From an uncultured Oceanospirillaceae bacterium (GTDB lineage Bacteria > Pseudomonadota > Gammaproteobacteria > Pseudomonadales > Balneatricaceae): 64,000 nucleotides of DNA. Made by a program: the position numbers and the translations under genes. Below are positions 1 to 8,927 of the stretch, in pieces. Within the stretch, counting starts at the first letter, position 1; every line of letters starts with the position of its first letter. Below the pieces are notes generated by a model. That model had not been told where the DNA came from. It ran no database searches and worked only from the letters and a program-made list of their open reading frames with translations. The DNA is taken from NCBI GenBank assembly GCA_937136055.1, contig CAKZOD010000089.1:1-64000 (forward strand). The letters are read 5' to 3'.

Positions 1-75
1 GGGTGAACGACGGGGCTTGAACCCGCGACCGCCGGAATCACAATCCGGAGCTCTACCAACTGAGCTACGCTCACC
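1..75 (-). tRNA. tRNA-His (GTG), cut by the window edge
   Basis: On the minus strand this folds as a cloverleaf. The acceptor arms are GTGAGCG and CGTTCAC, with the extra G(-1) typical of histidine tRNA opposite C73. The anticodon stem CCGGA/TCCGG encloses loop TTGTGAT, giving anticodon GTG. The last two bases of the encoded CCA lie outside the window. The sequence is identical to the second tRNA-His at 211-287. Confidence 0.97.
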
Positions 76-93
76 ACTGTAGATACGAATAAA

Positions 94-178
<85 letters not shown>

Positions 179-210
179 GTGGTCTTTCTTGCTGTTGCGC
201 CCATTTTAAA

Positions 211-287
211 TGGGGTGAACGACGGGGCTTGAACCCGCGACCGCCGGAATCACAATCCGGAGCTCTACCAACTGAGCTACGCTCACC
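211..287 (-). tRNA. tRNA-His (GTG), second copy
   Basis: A full-length histidine tRNA including G(-1) and an encoded CCA, with anticodon GTG in loop TTGTGAT. It matches the copy at 1-75 base for base over the shared length, so the pair is a recent or homogenised duplication flanking tRNA-Leu. Confidence 0.97.
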
Positions 288-307
288 ACAACTTGCGACA
301 TTGAACA

Positions 308-384
308 TGGTACGCCCACCAGGGCTCGAACCTGGAACCTACGCCTTAGAAGGGCGTTGCTCTATCCAATTGAGCTATGGGCGC
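308..384 (-). tRNA. tRNA-Arg (TCT)
   Basis: A 77-base tRNA with acceptor stem GCGCCCA/TGGGCGT and encoded CCA. The anticodon stem ACGCC/GGCGT holds loop CTTCTAA, so the anticodon is TCT and it reads AGA/AGG codons. It is the first gene of the minus-strand cluster Arg-His-Leu-His, an order I recall from Pseudomonas. Confidence 0.96.
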
Positions 385-447
385 TCAGTCTGTCTGTCTT
401 TAGCATTGAGTTTCGTGAAAAACTGTTCCGCTACAAGAGAGGTGCGT

Positions 448-476
448 ATCCTAATCTCGCCTCCCACAATCGTCAA
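448..476 (-). promoter_or_regulatory. sigma-70 promoter of the tRNA cluster
   Basis: On the minus strand TTGACG (471-476) and TAGGAT (448-453) are separated by exactly 17 bases, matching 5/6 and 4/6 of the sigma-70 consensus. The bases after the -10 are GC-rich (ACGCACC), the discriminator type common for stable-RNA promoters under stringent control. The start point would lie about 55 bases before tRNA-Arg. I see nothing else in the 385-677 spacer apart from AT-rich sequence in front of radD. Confidence 0.65.
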
Positions 477-677
477 GCATGTTTTCGAAAAAAATATAAA
501 TAATTTACTTTGCAGTACTTTTCACTGATTGTTTGCTCATTCACTGATCAACATATTCACTTTTCATGCTGTTTAACCAATTGATAACTCGATTTTTCTT
601 TTCAACATCCTATATTATCCACACTATCTATTTTTGTTACTGATAAACTAAACCAAATATTTTCCTGCGATACTTAT

Positions 678-2480
678 ATGAACAAATTAATATTGCGCCC
701 CTACCAAAAAGAAGCCGTTGCTGCCACTGTAAGCTATTTTAGAAAATCCAGCACGCCTGCTGTTATTGTGCTGCCAACAGGCGCAGGAAAAAGCTTAGTT
801 ATTGCGGAACTTGCCGCCATTGCCAACTTTCGTGTTTTAGTGCTAACTCATGTAAAAGAGCTTGTTCAACAAAACCAACAAAAATTCGCCCTTTACGGTC
901 TTGATTCAAGTATTTTCTCAGCGGGTTTAAAACAAAAAGATAACCGTGCAAAAGTTGTTTTTGCCAGCATCCAATCCGCTGTTAGAAATCTCGATGCTTT
1001 TAAGCAACAATATAGCTTAGTTATTATTGATGAATGCCACCGTGTAAGTGATGACAATAACAGCCAGTACGCCAAGGTCATCAACACGCTGCAAGCTGAA
1101 AACCCTAAGCTCAAAGTACTGGGCCTTACCGCCACACCTTACCGACTCGATAGTGGCTGGATCTACCAATACCACTATCATGGTTATGCCCGCTCTGACC
1201 AACCTTGTTTCTTTCAACAGTGTATTTACGAGCTACCACTGACTTATATGGTCAAAAATGGCTATCTAACTCCACCCAAGCGCTATAATGCAGCTGTTGC
1301 ACAATATGATTTCTCTCAATTGCCAGGCTATGCTCAAGGCCACTGCTCAAGCACTGCCCTAAATAGCTTATTAAAAGCAAACCAACGTGTCACTCAATCT
1401 ATTATTGAACAAGTTATAGAACAATCTCAATCAAGAGCAGGCGTGATGATATTTGCGGCAACTGTCAAACATGCCCAAGAGATATTGGCATATTTACCCA
1501 AACATCAATCAGCCATTATCACAGGCGAAACTGACAACAATGATCGCGATCAAATAATTAACCAATTCAAAGCACAACACATCAAGTACATCGTTAATGT
1601 TTCAGTATTGACGACAGGTTTCGATGCTCCCCATGTGGATGTAATTGCACTGCTTCGCCCTACTCAATCCCTTAGTCTATTTCAACAGATTGTTGGTAGA
1701 GGCTTGCGCTTAAGTGAAAACAAGGCCGATTGCTTAGTACTTGATTACACTGGCAGTCACTTTGATATTTTCCATCCTGAAGTAGGCTCTTGTAAGCCGG
1801 ATTCAGACAGCCAGCCCGTTCAAGTGTTTTGCCCACAATGCAACTTCGCTAACATTTTTTGGGGTAAGTGTGATGCACAAGGTGAAATTATTGAACACTT
1901 TGGCCGACGCTGCCAAGGCTTAACAGGCATACCAACAGAACAACCCCTTGAGTCCTCCTTCGAGCTTGCTTTTAACACACCAACAGATTCTCCCTTAGTG
2001 AACGATCCTCGGTGCCAGTATCGTTTTAAATTCAAAAGCTGCCCAACTTGTAATGCAGAAAACGATATCGCTGCTAGAGCATGCGCAACATGCCAACACC
2101 TATTGGTCGACCCTGATAAGCAATTAAAAAAAGCGTTACAACTAAAAGATGCAAAAGTTATTCGCTGTGCAGGGATCAGCATGTCCGAACACAAAGAATC
2201 TTTAAAAATCATCTACCATGATGAACACGGCGAAACGCTCAATGAATTCTTTAATCTAGAACATCACAAAGCGCGTAAAATCTTTGATGATTTATTTGAA
2301 CGCCGTTTAGCGGAAAATCATAAGAGTGACAAACCCAAAACGCTGCAGCAGATTCTTAGCTTGAGTGAGAAATATGTCGCCCCAGACTTTGTAATCGCCA
2401 GAAAAAATGGACATTTTTGGAAAGTCGTTGATAGAATCTTCGATTATCAAGGCAACCATCGTAAGGCTAATCAACTATGA
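678..2480 (+). CDS. radD: RadD, SF2 DNA helicase-like repair ATPase
   Basis: A 600-residue protein very like E. coli RadD (YejH, 586 aa), a DNA-dependent ATPase involved in double-strand-break repair and in processing recombination intermediates. Visible motifs in order are RPYQ at 7-10, Walker A GAGKS at 35-39, DECH at 118-121, LTATPYR near 150 and QIVGRGLR near 336. Two zinc-binding cysteine clusters follow: CPQC at 385-388, and CPTC at 455-458 with CATC near 470. The stop overlaps the ATG of the next gene by four bases, so the two are translationally coupled. The ATG start has only a weak ribosome-binding site. Confidence 0.95.
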   Translation: MNKLILRPYQKEAVAATVSYFRKSSTPAVIVLPTGAGKSLVIAELAAIANFRVLVLTHVKELVQQNQQKFALYGLDSSIFSAGLKQKDNRAKVVFASIQSAVRNLDAFKQQYSLVIIDECHRVSDDNNSQYAKVINTLQAENPKLKVLGLTATPYRLDSGWIYQYHYHGYARSDQPCFFQQCIYELPLTYMVKNGYLTPPKRYNAAVAQYDFSQLPGYAQGHCSSTALNSLLKANQRVTQSIIEQVIEQSQSRAGVMIFAATVKHAQEILAYLPKHQSAIITGETDNNDRDQIINQFKAQHIKYIVNVSVLTTGFDAPHVDVIALLRPTQSLSLFQQIVGRGLRLSENKADCLVLDYTGSHFDIFHPEVGSCKPDSDSQPVQVFCPQCNFANIFWGKCDAQGEIIEHFGRRCQGLTGIPTEQPLESSFELAFNTPTDSPLVNDPRCQYRFKFKSCPTCNAENDIAARACATCQHLLVDPDKQLKKALQLKDAKVIRCAGISMSEHKESLKIIYHDEHGETLNEFFNLEHHKARKIFDDLFERRLAENHKSDKPKTLQQILSLSEKYVAPDFVIARKNGHFWKVVDRIFDYQGNHRKANQL

Positions 2481-2788
2481 CCCCAACGAACAGAGAGCGA
2501 GTTTGGCAAGTAATTCACTCCATTCCCGCAGGAAAAGTCTGTACATATGGCCGAGTCGCTGAAATGGCAGGACTACCAAGACAGGCAAGAGCTGTCGGCC
2601 GCTATCTCTCAGAGCTCCCAAAAGACAGTAAAATCCCTTGGTTTCGGGTGATTAACTCCCAAGGAAAACTATCATTCGAAGTTGGCTCTGATCGCTTTGT
2701 GACCCAAAAACTCAAATTACAAGATGAAAACATCGCTTTTAGCAACAATAAAGTCAATTTAAAAACCTACCTTTGGCAAGGCGAATGA
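2477..2788 (+). CDS. Alkyltransferase-like protein (ATL, MGMT family)
   Basis: A 103-residue protein of the Ogt/MGMT DNA-binding domain family. Where true O6-methylguanine methyltransferases have the catalytic PCHRV, this one has P54-W55-F56-R57-V58: the acceptor cysteine is replaced by tryptophan, which defines ATL proteins (E. coli YbaZ, yeast Atl1). Family knowledge: ATLs bind O6-alkylguanine, bend the DNA and hand the lesion to nucleotide excision repair instead of reversing it. RQARAVGR at 35-42 fits the arginine-finger/recognition-helix region. It overlaps radD by four bases, and uvrB lies 6 kb away. Confidence 0.93.
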   Translation: MTPTNRERVWQVIHSIPAGKVCTYGRVAEMAGLPRQARAVGRYLSELPKDSKIPWFRVINSQGKLSFEVGSDRFVTQKLKLQDENIAFSNNKVNLKTYLWQGE

Positions 2789-3011
2789 GTGACAAGCTTT
2801 AAAAACACACTTCATTTTTATTGTCGAGCTGCAATATCAAGTGAGTTCATCATCAAGTTTACAAAAAGCTAGCCGATGAATATTAATGGCTGAATATATT
2901 GGTTAATATTTGCAATATTGTTTAGCGCAGGATACAAAGCTTAAAAGAAACAATTGGCATCGCGATGATTGCTTAAAATCCAATCCCATACAAAGGTTAG
3001 CAGTTCGACAA

Positions 3012-4139
3012 ATGGATATTCGCAGTTTACAAAACGAAAACCAGCAGCTTAAGAAGACACTTAACACTGCAATAAACGAAGCCAAACTTAATGAAGAAGT
3101 GCTTAAACGCTTTATCGACATTGAAGTTAAAATGCTCAACTGCGCCAAGCTTGTAGACCTAATCAGCTTATTACTCAATGATTTCAAAGACATTTTCAAG
3201 CTCAGCGTCGTATCCATTTTTTTGCACAATAAAGACGATCTAGCCCAAGGCCTGCTAACTGACATCGACATCAATGCCAGCAAGCACTTAAGATTATTAA
3301 ATGACACGCAACTGCTTAACGAAATATACCCTGACAACCGTATTCGCGCAGGCCAAATCAGCAGAGAGTTGCGAAAAACAGTTTTCCCAAATCACCCTTT
3401 CATCCTCAGTTGCGTTTTATTACCCTTAACAAACAAAGGGCGAATAATAGGTAGCTTACATCTAGGGGCAAGAGACACTAACCGATACCATAGCGAGTAT
3501 CGCTACGATTATCTTGAGCGTATGTCAGCCTTACTCGCGGTGTGTATCGAAAACTGTATCATTCATGAAAACCTTGCTTATTTAAGCAGCACAGACACGC
3601 TCACAAAACTCAACAACAGGCACAGCTTTGATCTTGAAATAGATAAATCTTTGCAGCGCGCAAATAGACAGCAACAATGCTTAAGCTTACTGTTTTTCGA
3701 TATTGATCACTTTAAGCAGGTTAATGACAAATACGGCCACCCAGGTGGAGATGCCATTCTAAAAGCATTTGCTTATATTTTAAAAAGCACGATTCGCAAT
3801 ACCGATTTTCTTGCACGCTTTGGTGGGGAGGAGTTTGCCTTGCTATTACCGGACTGCGATCATGAAAAAGCGGAACAAATTGCCAACAACCTAAGGGTAA
3901 AGGTTTCTGAGCAATTATTTGATACTTCGACAGGAAAGCAGATTCATATCACCACTTCTATCGGGGTTAGCAGCTTTGCGTTCGAACTGTTCTCTAAATC
4001 GAACGACAATTTCTCACAACTGGCCAACACTTTATTACAAAGTGCCGATGATGCCCTTTATGAAGCGAAGCGCACAGGAAGAAACAAAGTGGTTTTTAAA
4101 CCATTCCCTTGGAATAACAACAGCGCAAATAGCCTATAA
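3012..4139 (+). CDS. Diguanylate cyclase with DUF484/GAF-like N-terminus
   Basis: The first part carries a short coiled coil and a GAF-like region that looks like DUF484. The C-terminal half is a GGDEF domain with FFDIDHFKQVND, RFGGEEF and the upstream RNTD allosteric I-site, so an active enzyme making c-di-GMP from two GTP with product inhibition is expected. No membrane segment is seen, so it should be cytosolic. The frame is open back to a TTG at 2910, but neither start has a clear ribosome-binding site; the ATG at 3012 (MDIRSLQNEN) is preferred. It could feed the c-di-GMP pool sensed by LapD at 38.4 kb, but that link is inference. Confidence 0.88.
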   Translation: MDIRSLQNENQQLKKTLNTAINEAKLNEEVLKRFIDIEVKMLNCAKLVDLISLLLNDFKDIFKLSVVSIFLHNKDDLAQGLLTDIDINASKHLRLLNDTQLLNEIYPDNRIRAGQISRELRKTVFPNHPFILSCVLLPLTNKGRIIGSLHLGARDTNRYHSEYRYDYLERMSALLAVCIENCIIHENLAYLSSTDTLTKLNNRHSFDLEIDKSLQRANRQQQCLSLLFFDIDHFKQVNDKYGHPGGDAILKAFAYILKSTIRNTDFLARFGGEEFALLLPDCDHEKAEQIANNLRVKVSEQLFDTSTGKQIHITTSIGVSSFAFELFSKSNDNFSQLANTLLQSADDALYEAKRTGRNKVVFKPFPWNNNSANSL

Positions 4140-4171
4140 TTTATATAAGCTTATGAACACCTTAAATACCG

Positions 4172-4786
4172 CTAAGTATTCGATTTCAAAGAAAAGTACC
4201 CCCCTACAATACGTGTCACTGTGGTCAACCAACAGATAGCGCTAAAAAATATAGCGATATACGCAAACGATTCATAGAAGACACAACAAGCCAGCAACAG
4301 AATAATAGTTTCTGTCCCCTCTGCTAAACCACCCAAATAATAAAACCCTTTGCTTGGATAAACGATACTCTCTATTGATCGCCTTTCAGCCAATATAGCA
4401 AATGCCAGAAAACTACTCCCTGTCCCCATAAAGGAAAACAGCAATAACGCGGCCGCCAAAGCATTTTGCTCCGGGTTCGCTAATGCAAACCCAAATACAA
4501 CGGCGGCATAGAATATAAAATCTAATACAATATCTAAGAAAGCACCGCCATCTGTAGGGCCAGATAGGCGTGCAAGTGCGCCATCAATTCCATCACAAAT
4601 TCGATTAAAAACAATCACCAATGCTGCCAACAAGTAAAACTGACAAATCAGCAATGGAATGACACTTAAACCAATAACAAAGCCCGTAATAGTGACCTGA
4701 TTAGCACTTACACCACGCTCATTAAGCACAACAGCTATTTTCTGCAACGGTGGGGCAACTAGCTTAAGGCTCCAGCGATCTAACAT
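4172..4786 (-). CDS. CDP-alcohol phosphatidyltransferase family protein
   Basis: An integral membrane enzyme of about 204 residues with several hydrophobic helices. It has the family metal-binding motif, seen as DGIDGALAR followed by GGAFLDIVLD; the spacer between AR and the final G is one residue shorter than the classical pattern. Members transfer a phosphoalcohol from a CDP-linked lipid or CDP-alcohol, as in phosphatidylglycerophosphate or phosphatidylserine synthesis; the substrate cannot be told from sequence. The ATG at 4786 has AAAGGAAG six bases upstream and is chosen over an in-frame TTG at 4813. Confidence 0.85.
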   Translation of the reverse strand: MLDRWSLKLVAPPLQKIAVVLNERGVSANQVTITGFVIGLSVIPLLICQFYLLAALVIVFNRICDGIDGALARLSGPTDGGAFLDIVLDFIFYAAVVFGFALANPEQNALAAALLLFSFMGTGSSFLAFAILAERRSIESIVYPSKGFYYLGGLAEGTETIILLLACCVFYESFAYIAIFFSAICWLTTVTRIVGGYFSLKSNT

Positions 4787-4884
4787 AAGAACTTCCTTTA
4801 AACGGTAGGACAATTTAGCGGTAGGACAATAGCATATATATCAAAATAAGATATTAAACAAAGCGGTATTAACTGACCTAGTAA

Positions 4885-5469
4885 CTAAGCCAGATCCTTC
4901 AATTCAACAGTTGCTAAAGGAGTGTACATAGAACCTCGCTCCCCGGATTTACTTTGAAATAGCACCACAGCATCAGCCAGACTATACAGGTCTATTTTCG
5001 GCCATTCATCAGGTTTATCAAAGCTGTTTTGAGAGGACAGCCGCCCGAGTGTAATGTGCGGCGAAAAGCCTTCTTTTACGATACTGATACCCGCATGCTC
5101 TGCAAATGTGACAACCAGAGAGTGCAAAGCATCTAACTCCGGTGTATTGCTTGTCTTCGCAACGATGAGAGTCCAATTTGATGCGGACTGGTAAGAATCG
5201 ATACTTTCTAAATGAATGTTGAGTGATAACTCATTCGACAGATACTTCTTAGCCGCCTGCGTCATCTCTTCAACTTTTTCGATGGTGAGATCGCCTAAGA
5301 AACACAAGGTTAAATGATAATTATCAGAATCGACCCAATCGACTTCTATTTTTTTATCATAAACTGCTAGGTTGTCCGCATAGCTGGCTAGCTGTCGAGC
5401 AATTGGATCTCTCAAACGCAACGCAAAGAAAGTTCTTATTGTCGACTCTTCAGGGGGTTCGCCTGTCAA
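4885..5469 (-). CDS. thpR: RNA 2',3'-cyclic phosphodiesterase ThpR (LigT/2H family)
   Basis: A 194-residue 2H phosphoesterase with the two catalytic HxTx motifs, HLTL in the first half and HITL in the second. The family opens 2',3'-cyclic phosphates on RNA ends and can ligate tRNA half-molecules in vitro. The start is a TTG at 5467-5469 decided by a strong Shine-Dalgarno (AAAAGGAG) six bases upstream. It lies downstream of the coiled-coil protein gene but 240 bases apart, so it probably has its own promoter. Confidence 0.92.
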   Translation of the reverse strand: MTGEPPEESTIRTFFALRLRDPIARQLASYADNLAVYDKKIEVDWVDSDNYHLTLCFLGDLTIEKVEEMTQAAKKYLSNELSLNIHLESIDSYQSASNWTLIVAKTSNTPELDALHSLVVTFAEHAGISIVKEGFSPHITLGRLSSQNSFDKPDEWPKIDLYSLADAVVLFQSKSGERGSMYTPLATVELKDLA

Positions 5470-5711
5470 TCTAAACTCCTTTTAGCTAGAAATTTATAAT
5501 TATTTTTTTACTAGCAAAAATTTTATACGTCATTACGCCAATACTACTGTTTAATATCAACAAAGAGCAAGCCTGATTCCATATCCGACGACACTCTTTA
5601 GCCCTACTGATAAACCAGCGCTATTAAAACAGAGGCATTACCCTGTAATTATAGGCCACAAATCACACATTGCTTAAATAACCTTTTACTGAGGTCACAC
5701 TATCCAAGCAA

Positions 5712-6704
5712 TTACTGTAACTGCAATTGAATTTTATTAACTTTACTCTTCAATCTCTGAATCTCTTTGTTAACTTGCGCGCGCGAACCATCAATTGCGC
5801 GAATCGCGCTTTCTGTACTTTTCAAACGCTTAACGACTTTAGCATCTAACTTAGGTGCAGCTTTCCTTGCAATGACTGAAACCTTAGCTGCCAGTGACTT
5901 AATCGACTTATGGTTGTCAGCTTTGTATTGCTCTAACCCTGACTCTACTGCAGCGGTTTGTGCTTTTAAGTCACTTTCTTGCTTAACTAGCTTTGCATCA
6001 AACGCCGCTAAGTCATCAGCTAATGTCTTCATTTCAGCTGCCACCTCTTTTTGAATGGCACCCGTTTTAGTTTGATTAATTTCAATGTTCGTCAAGCTAG
6101 TACGCAAGCCATCAAGTTCAGTTAATCGATCCTCTAAACTTGCCAATGCTGTTTTTTGCTGAGACGTCATAAATCCCATTTCTTCTTGGGCATCTTCTTG
6201 AGCATTTTTAATTTTGGTTTCAATTTTATCAATTTCACCATTAAAAACCGCTAGTTGTTCTGCTTGTTTTTGATTAGCTGTCTCAATAAGTTGGGCAAAC
6301 TTATTCTCATATTGTGAATACTGCTCATCCATTAGCGCTTTTTGCTCACTCACTAACTTACGCTGCTCATCTAAACGCTGCTGCAACGTTTGACCCGATT
6401 TTTTCGCCTCTTCCTGAGACTGCTCAAGCAGCTGCTCAAGATCGGCAATACGCGCCTCAGTTGCCTCTGCTAGCAATACTCTTTGCTCTTGGTCTTGCTT
6501 AAAGTCATAACCCCAGTATGCCATTGCGCCAACGCTACCCATCAACAACAAAATAAGCAGTGTATGCACCCAGTTGCTGCTCTTCGTTTCATACTGTTTT
6601 CTGGCAAGCTGCTGTTGCTTTTCAACGATATTATCTTCAGGTTCATCATGGTTAGCAGATCCTAAAAACGGCACTTCAACTTTTAAATCATCTCTATCTG
6701 GCAT
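5712..6704 (-). CDS. Single-pass membrane coiled-coil protein of unknown function
   Basis: I do not recognise this gene. The protein has an acidic cytoplasmic N-terminus, one transmembrane helix (VHTLLILLLMGSVGAMAYW) about 50 residues in, then some 260 residues of charged heptad-rich coiled coil ending in basic helices. This is a bitopic protein with a long periplasmic or cytoplasmic rod. The frame is open to a TTG at 6743, but the ATG at 6704 has GAAGG seven bases upstream and is preferred. It follows cmoA-cmoB on the same strand after a 200-base gap, so co-transcription is possible but not shown. Confidence 0.7.
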   Translation of the reverse strand: MPDRDDLKVEVPFLGSANHDEPEDNIVEKQQQLARKQYETKSSNWVHTLLILLLMGSVGAMAYWGYDFKQDQEQRVLLAEATEARIADLEQLLEQSQEEAKKSGQTLQQRLDEQRKLVSEQKALMDEQYSQYENKFAQLIETANQKQAEQLAVFNGEIDKIETKIKNAQEDAQEEMGFMTSQQKTALASLEDRLTELDGLRTSLTNIEINQTKTGAIQKEVAAEMKTLADDLAAFDAKLVKQESDLKAQTAAVESGLEQYKADNHKSIKSLAAKVSVIARKAAPKLDAKVVKRLKSTESAIRAIDGSRAQVNKEIQRLKSKVNKIQLQLQ

Positions 6705-6907
6705 ACCTTGGCCTTCGTTAAGAGCAACACCTTGCTCAGTCAATTTATCTTCGATGAACAGCTAAGAGACCTTTTAATTCTAGGCAGCTGTTAAACAATT
6801 CCTATCTAATCCCAGCATCGCTGCAATTATGCAAACAACCCATTTATATTTCAAACACTATAACATTCATACAGTTATAGCTTATATATAACAAGTTTTC
6901 AGCTTTT

Positions 6908-7897
6908 TTATAACCGCGCTACAAGAATAGCTCTACGCGGTGCAGGATGCCCTTCAATCGTTTTACTAATATCAACAGGATCTAAGAAATCACGCAGTGA
7001 GTGAAACTCCATCCACTGTGTAGCACGCTGCTCTTCTAGTGAAGTAACATCGACATCTACGATTTCAACCTGCTTAAAACCACATTTTTTTAACCAAAGC
7101 GACAGCGCAGCAGCTGAAGGCAAGAACCACACATTACGCATCTGAGCATAACGCCCTTGAGGTACCAGCACAGCTTGCTCATCACCCTCAATCACTAAAG
7201 TTTCTAATACTAGCTCACCACCAGGCTTTAGCAGTGCTTTTAAATCATATAGATGATCAATAGGTGATTTACGATGATACAACACCCCCATCGAGAACAC
7301 GGTATCAACCCCCTCTTTCTCAGCCAGAGCTGGCATATCTTCAATGCCTAAAGGTAGCAAATGAACGGGTAAATCTGCGCCTAAATAGCGTTTTATCACA
7401 CCAAATTGCGCAAGAAACTTCTGAGTAGGATCAATGCCCAGCACGACTTTTGCCTGCTCTCCAAGCATACGCCAACAGTGGTAACCATTGCCGCAGCCGA
7501 CATCAATTATTGAGCGCCCCTTAAGAGGAGAAATATGCGGTAATAAGCGATTCCATTTCCAATCAGAACGCCACTCAGTATCAATATTGATGCCAAACAA
7601 ATCGTAAGGGCCTTTTCGCCATGGCGCTAAGGTCTTCAACTGCTCTATAAACTGCGTTTGTTGATGAGCAGTAAGCTGCTGATCGAGCTGCTCTGCACTA
7701 CCCACACTGACACTGTCTTTTAAATTAAGCTGCTGTGTTTCTAATTGTGGCAAATCCTTCATCAACTGCTGCCACTGCTCTAAATAGCCATGTGTAAAAC
7801 CAGCTAGCTTCTTTTCAACTGCTCTTGGCCAATATTGCGCATAATCGACAAGATCTGTGTCTTGTAAATCATTAACCAGGTTTTGATAATTAATCAT
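6908..7897 (-). CDS. cmoB: tRNA U34 carboxymethyltransferase CmoB
   Basis: A 329-residue homologue of E. coli CmoB (323 aa). It carries the family blocks PWRKGP, NIDTEWRSDWKW, DVGCGNGYHCWRM (SAM-binding loop), GIDPTQKFLAQF, FSMGVLYHRKSP and DFLDP. The enzyme transfers the carboxymethyl group of carboxy-SAM to 5-hydroxyuridine at wobble position 34, giving cmo5U. It follows cmoA by 18 bases, so both steps are encoded in one operon. Confidence 0.97.
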   Translation of the reverse strand: MINYQNLVNDLQDTDLVDYAQYWPRAVEKKLAGFTHGYLEQWQQLMKDLPQLETQQLNLKDSVSVGSAEQLDQQLTAHQQTQFIEQLKTLAPWRKGPYDLFGINIDTEWRSDWKWNRLLPHISPLKGRSIIDVGCGNGYHCWRMLGEQAKVVLGIDPTQKFLAQFGVIKRYLGADLPVHLLPLGIEDMPALAEKEGVDTVFSMGVLYHRKSPIDHLYDLKALLKPGGELVLETLVIEGDEQAVLVPQGRYAQMRNVWFLPSAAALSLWLKKCGFKQVEIVDVDVTSLEEQRATQWMEFHSLRDFLDPVDISKTIEGHPAPRRAILVARL

Positions 7898-7915
7898 ACG
7901 ACTTGTCTTAAAACC

Positions 7916-8644
7916 TCATTTAACCGCATACATTGATATAAAGTTATACTGCTGTAACCAACACTGGTAGCGACTAAAACCAATCGATTTTAAACGCGTG
8001 AGATGATCATCGAGAGTTTCTGGCACCAGTACGTTTTCTAACATACTTCGCTTTTGGCTTATTTCCAGTTCGCTATATCCATTTTCACGCTTGAACTGAT
8101 GATGTAAATCTATCATCAGCTGATTATCTAACGCTGAATCAAAACAAATTTTCTCAGATAACAACAATACTCCTCCAGGCTTCATTCCCTTATAAATATT
8201 TTCTAAGAGTGCTTTTCTCTGAGGCTGGGCGATAAATTGTAAAGTAAAATTCAACACAACCATCGTTGCATTTTCGATCGGAAAATCAACAATGTCACCT
8301 TCATATAACTCAATCGTCGTGCTGTGTTTGAATGCATCGATATGATGATGGCAACGCTCAAGCATAGCAGCAGAATTATCAACACCGATAATTTTCACAT
8401 TACTCGCAGTAATACCACTACTCATGGCAAGACTGGACGCCCCCAGAGAGCAACCCAAATCATAACAATTACTATTATCTGTGACGAAATGCTCTGCAAA
8501 TTTTGCGGTATTTTGCAATATCTGATTATATCCAGGCACTGATCGTTGAATCATATCCGGGAAAACTTGCGCGACTTGCCCGTCAAAACTAAAGCTCTGT
8601 TTATCGGTGGCTTGTGCATAAAGGTTATCTATTTTTTTGATCAT
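7916..8644 (-). CDS. cmoA: Carboxy-S-adenosyl-L-methionine synthase CmoA
   Basis: A 242-residue methyltransferase-fold protein resembling E. coli CmoA, with GYNQI, YDLGCSLGASSL (cofactor loop), GVDNSAAMLERC and LNFTLQFI. It converts SAM and prephenate to carboxy-SAM, the donor used by CmoB for wobble uridine modification. It is the first gene of the minus-strand cmoA-cmoB pair and is divergent from uvrB across about 280 bases. The ATG has no strong ribosome-binding site. Confidence 0.96.
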   Translation of the reverse strand: MIKKIDNLYAQATDKQSFSFDGQVAQVFPDMIQRSVPGYNQILQNTAKFAEHFVTDNSNCYDLGCSLGASSLAMSSGITASNVKIIGVDNSAAMLERCHHHIDAFKHSTTIELYEGDIVDFPIENATMVVLNFTLQFIAQPQRKALLENIYKGMKPGGVLLLSEKICFDSALDNQLMIDLHHQFKRENGYSELEISQKRSMLENVLVPETLDDHLTRLKSIGFSRYQCWLQQYNFISMYAVK

Positions 8645-8927
8645 GGGGAAAGCTATTTATAAAAAACGCGATTTTACTGGGAATCAGGCAGACTCTCAAG
8701 GCGTATCCCCTGCTTTGACTTATTTAGCTACCTTTATTAAGCGGCTGGTAAAAGCGCTATAAAAAACACTTTTAGCAAGACGCAAACCAACCCCTTAAAA
8801 GTTAAAATATTGACGTGAACAATAGGTATAAAACGACGATCTAGGCTATAATTTCGCGCTGGATAAACAACAGCCAAAAATATCCAAACAGTTTTCACGC
8901 ATCGCTTTTTCGAGATAGGTTTCAATA

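Noticed and set aside
229..528. 99-codon plus-strand frame over the tRNA genes
   Set aside because: It is antisense to two tRNAs and to their promoter.
8859..8873. SOS box in front of uvrB
   Set aside because: Arms CTG and CAG are nine bases apart, while LexA boxes need ten.
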